A stretch of DNA of 10,699 bases from Thermoanaerobaculia bacterium (GTDB lineage Bacteria > Acidobacteriota > Thermoanaerobaculia > Multivoradales > UBA5704), in assembly GCA_025937035.1 (NCBI GenBank), contig JAICSG010000071.1:1-10699 (forward strand). The letters run 5' to 3'. A program made the translations under genes and the position numbers. Shown in pieces: positions 6,937 through 10,699 of this stretch; position 1 is the stretch's first letter, and every line of letters starts with the position of its first letter. The notes under the pieces are model-generated. The model was not told the origin of the DNA. It saw nothing but the letters and a program-made list of their open reading frames with translations, and made no database searches.

Positions 6937-6957
6937 TCCCTTGGAGGCTTGCGGCAA
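6927..6957 (-). promoter_or_regulatory. Promoter for the small minus-strand gene
   Basis: On the minus strand, TTGCCG (6952-6957, 4 of 6 to the -35 consensus) is followed after 19 nt by a perfect TATAAT (6927-6932). The spacer is longer than ideal. Transcription would start near 6920, giving a leader of about 45 nt before ATG 6873. Confidence 0.45.
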
Positions 6958-7028
6958 GGCCCCCGCGCCAGCGCAGACTTGGCCCTCAACCGGCCGAAGT
7001 CAAAGGCCCTTCCCAAGGAGAGACTCTG

Positions 7029-8249
7029 ATGCGCGTGCTGCTATCGACGATCGGATCGCGGGGCGACGTCCAGCCGCTGGTGGCGCTGGGGTTGGAGCTC
7101 AAGGCCCTCGGCCAGGAGGTCCGCCTGTGCGTGCCCCCCGACTTCCAGGACTGGATCGAAAGCCTGGGCATGCCGGTCACGCCCATCGGACCGGAGCTCC
7201 GCCCGGCCGGAAAGGCCAACCCCTCCGCGGCCCCCCTCACGCCCGAGCAGCGGCGCCAGATGATCGACGGCACGGTCACTGCCCAATTCGAGACGATCAC
7301 GGCGGCGGCCCAAGGCTGCGACGTCATCGTGGGCGCGACGGCCCTGCAGATCGCCGCTCCGTCCGTGGCGGAACGGCTGGGCATTCCGTACGTCTTCGCC
7401 GCCTATTGCCCGGCGGTGCTGCCCTCGCCACACCACGCGCCCCCCGTGCTGGCCATGCTGGGAGACAAGCCGGCGCCCGCGATGGCCGATTACAGCGAGC
7501 TCTGGGCCCAGGATGCTCACCGCTGGAACGACACGTGGCGCCCCCTGCTCAATTCGCATCGGGCCTCCCTCGGCCTGGCCCCGGTCGACGAGGTACGCGG
7601 CTACATCCTCACCGACCGGCCCTGGCTGGCCGCCGACCCGGCGCTGGGGCCCTGGCCCGATCCCGCGGACCCTTCCGTGCTCCAGACCGGCGCCTGGATC
7701 CTGCCGGATGATCGTTCGCTCTCCCCCGAGCTGGAGGCGTTCCTCGACGCGGGCGAGCCGCCCGTCTATTTCGGCTTCGGCAGCACCCGCGTGCCGGAAG
7801 ACCTCGGACGGGTGATGATCCAATCGGCCCGCGCGTTCGGGCGCCGCGCGATCCTGTTGCGTGGATGGGCCGGCCTTTCGCTGGTGGACGACGAGCCCGA
7901 CTGCCTGGCCATCGGCGAGGTCAACCTGCAGGCGCTGTTCCAACGGGTCGCGGCCGTCGTCCACCACGGCGGCGCGGGCACCACGACCGCCGCCGCGCGA
8001 GCCGGCGCGCCCCAGGTCGTCATTCCCCAAAATTATGATCAGCACTACTGGGCCCAGCGCGTCCAGCATCTCGGCATCGGAACCGCGCACACACCCGGCA
8101 CACCGACCACCGGCTCGCTGACGAGCGCTCTCGCGAGCACCCTCCAACCGGACGTGGCCGCCCGGGCCCGATCCGTCGCCACCGCGGTCCGCGGCGACGG
8201 CGCGCGGATCGCCGCTCAGCGCGTGATCACCACCGGAGGCGTCCTATAG
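7029..8249 (+). CDS. GT1 (UGT/MGT-type) glycosyltransferase
   Basis: 406 aa, GT-B fold. Transfers a sugar from a nucleotide sugar to a small hydrophobic acceptor such as a sterol, polyketide, phenol or macrocycle. N-terminal LLSTIGSRGDVQPLVALGLEL (4-24) is the acceptor-domain signature of the sterol-glucosyltransferase / vancomycin-GtfB-like group. The C-terminal nucleotide-sugar domain shows PVYFGFGSTR (245-254), VHHGGAGTTT (311-320, diphosphate-binding) and PQNYDQHYWAQRV (333-345, the sugar-contacting D-Q motif). Length and domain order are normal. It has no membrane segment, so it is cytoplasmic or peripheral. Start ATG 7029 has AAGGAG (7015-7020) 8 nt upstream. It is separated from the oxidase-decarboxylase pair by the opposite-strand small gene, so it is not in that transcript. 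No acceptor-synthesis genes lie nearby. Its stop overlaps the MOSC gene's stop by 6 bp. Confidence 0.92.
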   Translation: MRVLLSTIGSRGDVQPLVALGLELKALGQEVRLCVPPDFQDWIESLGMPVTPIGPELRPAGKANPSAAPLTPEQRRQMIDGTVTAQFETITAAAQGCDVIVGATALQIAAPSVAERLGIPYVFAAYCPAVLPSPHHAPPVLAMLGDKPAPAMADYSELWAQDAHRWNDTWRPLLNSHRASLGLAPVDEVRGYILTDRPWLAADPALGPWPDPADPSVLQTGAWILPDDRSLSPELEAFLDAGEPPVYFGFGSTRVPEDLGRVMIQSARAFGRRAILLRGWAGLSLVDDEPDCLAIGEVNLQALFQRVAAVVHHGGAGTTTAAARAGAPQVVIPQNYDQHYWAQRVQHLGIGTAHTPGTPTTGSLTSALASTLQPDVAARARSVATAVRGDGARIAAQRVITTGGVL

Positions 8250-8972
8250 AAGAGTCACCCGATCGCCGACACGGATCGTGCCGGTTCGTATTACGGTCGC
8301 ATACACGCCGGCGTTGTTCTTGCTGAGGCGAACGATCGTCTTCATGACGCGCCCGTCCTGCTCTCCCGTCTCCGGGTCGATGTTGACCATCACGCAGCGT
8401 AAATCGCGCATCGTAACGCTCACGGCCGGCCCTGCATCGCCATCGCCAAACACCAACGTTCGCCCGACCCATTCATCCTCGACAAACGTCTCGCCGCGCT
8501 CCGTTTCGATCAGGATGTTGGCCCGGAAGCGCCGGCGATCGAGATCGAGCCCGGCCTCGCGACCGATGCCCGCGATCGTCGCCGGACTGATCACGGAGAT
8601 CGCCGTCTCGTCGAAGATGCCATGATTGAGCTTCATGAGCTCCACATCGCTTCCGAAACGCCCGGCGATCTCGGCCGTCAGCTCCGCGCCGCGCAGCTCG
8701 ACGCGCGATCCGGCCGGCGTGCGCACGTGAGTCGGCAGGGGCTCTCCGGTGCTCGTATCGAATTCGACAGGATGGTAGAGGACGAGCTCCGGGAGCCGGC
8801 TCGCCGTGAGCCACGGCATGCCGCTGTCGACTCCCACCCGCCGGAAAGCGAATCGCCGGTCCCCCGCGAGCCCGTGCCAGCCAAGCTCCGCCGCCTCCAC
8901 CGACGTTCCAGCCATGGACTTGACGGGATACCGCGTGATTTCGCGAACCTGTCCGATTTGGGTCAGACGCAT
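8244..8972 (-). CDS. MOSC-domain protein (mARC/YcbX-like, without ferredoxin domain)
   Basis: 242 aa. MOSC proteins bind molybdenum cofactor or handle sulfur; mARC and YcbX relatives reduce N-hydroxylated compounds. Visible: an N-terminal beta-barrel with YPVKSM (15-20), GLAGDRRFAF (34-43), PWLTASRLPEL (53-63); then ISPATI (128-133), RRRFRANILIE (146-156), the cysteine C193 in LRCVMVNIDPETGEQD (191-206), the position expected to hold the cofactor's metal, and the closing GTIRVGDRVTLL. The C-terminal 2Fe-2S domain of YcbX is missing, so a separate electron donor is needed if it is a reductase. Start ATG 8972 is 4 nt after the stop of the lipoprotein gene, so the two are probably one transcript; GGAG at 8985-8988 is rather far from the start. 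Its stop overlaps that of the glycosyltransferase. Real substrate unknown. Confidence 0.9.
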   Translation of the reverse strand: MRLTQIGQVREITRYPVKSMAGTSVEAAELGWHGLAGDRRFAFRRVGVDSGMPWLTASRLPELVLYHPVEFDTSTGEPLPTHVRTPAGSRVELRGAELTAEIAGRFGSDVELMKLNHGIFDETAISVISPATIAGIGREAGLDLDRRRFRANILIETERGETFVEDEWVGRTLVFGDGDAGPAVSVTMRDLRCVMVNIDPETGEQDGRVMKTIVRLSKNNAGVYATVIRTGTIRVGDRVTLL

Positions 8973-8976
8973 CCGT

Positions 8977-9507
8977 TCATGGTGCTCCGGCTGCGTGGCG
9001 AGCGCGACCCGCGGTGATCGTGACCTCGACGGGCCTGCTGGTTACCGTTGTGCCGCCCCACTGCGGTGAGCCCTTTTCGAAGCGAGAGAGGGCCAGATCC
9101 ACGCGCACTGGCGCCTTCGAACCGCAGATGAGCTCGGGGAACGACTCCGCGAAGCCCGGGGCCGGTTCCGCCAAGCACTTGTAGCCTGTCCACTGCTCGA
9201 TCCATGAGATGGAAGAACCCGGCGCCACCACCTTCACGGGGGTTTCGCAAAGTGCGTCATTCAAGACCCGGGCTCCGAGATCGAAGCGGCCTACCGAGAG
9301 CCTCTCAAATCCGCCCACGCAGACTGTGCTTCCACCTCTGTTCGTGAGCGTGTACCTCACAGGCGCCCTCTCGCCGGCGCCGATGAAGCTCCAGTCGGCC
9401 TCGAGCTCCAGTTGAAAGTCGCTGGAGCGCGGCATCTCAGGCTCTCGGAAGCGCGCCGCGGCGCAACCGAGCAACAGGACGCTGCAGGCCAGGAGGCTGA
9501 TCCTCAT
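8977..9507 (-). CDS. Predicted lipoprotein with an Ig-like beta-rich domain, function unknown
   Basis: 176 aa. A short N-terminal hydrophobic stretch ends in the lipobox LLGC with the lipidated cysteine C15, so the mature protein should be anchored to a membrane outside the cytoplasm. The remainder alternates hydrophobic and polar residues (FQLELEADWSFIGAGERAPV, RYTLTNRGGSTVCVGGF), like a beta-sandwich of the Ig-like type found in many lipoproteins. Four more cysteines (C63, C87, C111, C128) could form two disulfides, fitting an extracytoplasmic place. No enzyme motif is seen. Start ATG 9507 is set by the signal sequence; no good ribosome binding site precedes it, though TATCAT (9515-9520, minus strand) could be a -10 box giving an almost leaderless message. 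It sits 50 bp from the divergent eutB and directly upstream of the MOSC gene. Confidence 0.8.
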   Translation of the reverse strand: MRISLLACSVLLLGCAAARFREPEMPRSSDFQLELEADWSFIGAGERAPVRYTLTNRGGSTVCVGGFERLSVGRFDLGARVLNDALCETPVKVVAPGSSISWIEQWTGYKCLAEPAPGFAESFPELICGSKAPVRVDLALSRFEKGSPQWGGTTVTSRPVEVTITAGRARHAAGAP

Positions 9508-9541
9508 GCCGGCAATGATACTGCGGACCCCGCCGGACCCG

Positions 9542-9547
9542 GTAGAA
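9542..9547 (+). promoter_or_regulatory. TAGAAT -10 box of a possible leaderless eutB transcript
   Basis: TAGAAT (5 of 6 to the -10 consensus) lies 10 nt before ATG 9558, the spacing at which transcription would begin at or just before the start codon. No Shine-Dalgarno sequence lies between. No convincing -35 box is seen. Confidence 0.35.
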
Positions 9548-9557
9548 TCGGCGGCCT

Positions 9558-10699
9558 ATGGTGCTCGCCTGGACCATCGGCTCGACCCGATATACCTTCG
9601 CCGACCTCAAGGACCTGCTCGCCAAGGCGAGCCCGGCCCGCTCGGGCGATGCGCTCGCCGGGGTGGCGGCCCGGAGCTCCGCGGAGCGCGTGGCGGCCAG
9701 GATGGTGCTGGCGGATCTGCCTTTGCGGCGCTTCCTGGAGGAGGCGCTCATCCCCTATGAGAGCGACGAGGTCACCCGCCTGATCCTCGATCACCACGAC
9801 GCGGCGGCCTTCGCGCCTCTCGCCTCGCTCACCGTCGGCGAGCTCCGCGAATGGCTGCTCGGCGACGCGGCCACCGCGGAGAGCCTCGCCGCCGTGGCTC
9901 CCGGCCTCACCCCCGAGATGGTGGCGGCGGTCAGCAAGCTGATGCGCAATCAGGACCTCATCGCCGTCGCCCGCAAATGCCGCGTGGTCACGGCGTTTCG
10001 CGACACCCTCGGCCTGCCGGGACGGATGTCGGTGCGGCTGCAGCCCAACCATCCCACCGACGACCCGCGCGCCATCGCGGTCTCCATCCTGGACGGCTTG
10101 CTGTATGGCACCGGCGACGCGGTGATCGGCATCAATCCGGCCTCGGACAGCCTGCCGGTGCTCGCCACCCTCTGGCGCCTGCTGGACGACCTCATCCAGC
10201 GCTTCGCGATCCCAACACAGAGCTGCGTCCTCACCCATGTGACGCAACAGATCCGCGCCATCGAGACCGGCCTGCCGGTCGATCTGGTGTTCCAATCGGT
10301 GGCCGGCACCGAGGACGCCAACGCGGGCTTCGGCATCCACCTGGAGCTTCTGCGCGAGGCCCGCGAGGCGGCGCTCTCCCTGCGCCGCGGCACGGTGGGG
10401 CAAAATGTGATGTATTTCGAAACCGGCCAGGGCAGCGCGCTGTCGGCAGGTGCGCACCACGGCGTGGACCAGCAGACCTGTGAGGCGCGCGCCTATGCCG
10501 TGGCGCGCCATTTCAAGCCCCTGCTGGTCAATACGGTCGTGGGCTTCATCGGCCCGGAATACCTCTACGACGGCAAGCAGATCACCCGCGCCGGGCTGGA
10601 AGACCATTTCTGCGGCAAGCTGCTCGGTCTGCCAATGGGGGTCGATGTCTGCTATACCAACCATGCGGAGGCCGACCAGGACGATATGGACGCGCTGCT
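9558..10699 (+). CDS. eutB: Ethanolamine ammonia-lyase large (catalytic) subunit, 3' partial
   Basis: The frame from ATG 9558 is open for 380 codons to the window edge; EutB is usually about 450-465 aa, so roughly 80 residues are missing. With EutC and adenosylcobalamin, EutB splits ethanolamine into acetaldehyde and ammonia in the cytoplasm or a microcompartment. Near-invariant blocks are present: TRYTFADLKDLLAKASP (10-26), RKCRVVTAFRDTLGLPGR (139-156), RLQPNHPTDDP (160-170), SILDGLLYGTGDAVIGINPA (176-195), QSCVLTHVT (221-229), FQSVAGTE (245-252), MYFETGQGSALSAGAHHGVD (285-304), GFIGPEYLYDGKQI (329-342) and GLPMGVDVCYTNHAEADQDD (357-376). Active-site residues known from E. coli/Salmonella EutB appear as R160, Q162, N193, E288 and D363. 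The upstream neighbour is a divergent lipoprotein, not a eut gene, so eutB starts its own unit; eutC and any transporter would be to the right. Confidence 0.97.
   Translation, partial: MVLAWTIGSTRYTFADLKDLLAKASPARSGDALAGVAARSSAERVAARMVLADLPLRRFLEEALIPYESDEVTRLILDHHDAAAFAPLASLTVGELREWLLGDAATAESLAAVAPGLTPEMVAAVSKLMRNQDLIAVARKCRVVTAFRDTLGLPGRMSVRLQPNHPTDDPRAIAVSILDGLLYGTGDAVIGINPASDSLPVLATLWRLLDDLIQRFAIPTQSCVLTHVTQQIRAIETGLPVDLVFQSVAGTEDANAGFGIHLELLREAREAALSLRRGTVGQNVMYFETGQGSALSAGAHHGVDQQTCEARAYAVARHFKPLLVNTVVGFIGPEYLYDGKQITRAGLEDHFCGKLLGLPMGVDVCYTNHAEADQDDMDAL

Noticed and set aside
9504..10664. A 386-codon minus-strand frame and several plus-strand frames over the eutB region
   Set aside because: The plus-strand frame from 9558 gives near-canonical EutB over its whole length, so the others are shadows.

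Overview
The window is about two thirds G+C, with strong third-position GC bias and long antisense shadow ORFs. It looks like a soil or sediment bacterium, perhaps Acidobacteriota or Myxococcota. That guess rests on composition and protein style only and is weak. No rRNA, tRNA, CRISPR array, complete insertion sequence or phage gene was found, and no stretch over 300 bases lacks a gene.

Layout: (1) 1-621, C-terminal part of a membrane protein running in from the left edge. Its first 58 bases are an exact reverse complement of 206-263, most likely an assembly fold-back. (2) 688-1869, a class I/II PLP aminotransferase. (3) 1946-2938, an Rpn-type PD-(D/E)XK nuclease with a 12-bp tandem repeat encoding RQEG units. 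(4) 3140-4858 and 4861-6585, a tightly coupled pair: a flavin L-amino-acid oxidase-like enzyme with a six-cysteine tail, and a pyruvate/indolepyruvate decarboxylase-like ThDP enzyme. A good sigma70-type promoter (3032-3060) lies upstream. (5) 6595-6873 on the minus strand, a small DUF6072-like protein with its own promoter and a palindrome. (6) 7029-8249, a GT1/UGT-type glycosyltransferase. (7) 9507 down to 8244 on the minus strand, a lipoprotein followed by a MOSC-domain protein. Their convergent end overlaps the glycosyltransferase by 6 bp. (8) 9558 to the right edge, the ethanolamine ammonia-lyase large subunit (eutB), truncated by the window and possibly leaderless.

The most interesting unit is the oxidase-decarboxylase pair. 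The oxidase keeps the GGMR motif whose arginine binds the substrate carboxylate in L-amino-acid oxidases. The decarboxylase keeps the PDC/IPDC ThDP residues. Together they would turn an L-amino acid into a 2-keto acid (plus H2O2 and ammonia) and then an aldehyde, an Ehrlich- or indolepyruvate-like route in two consecutive genes. The substrate cannot be read from the sequence. The other genes look like ordinary housekeeping or accessory genes with no obvious shared pathway.
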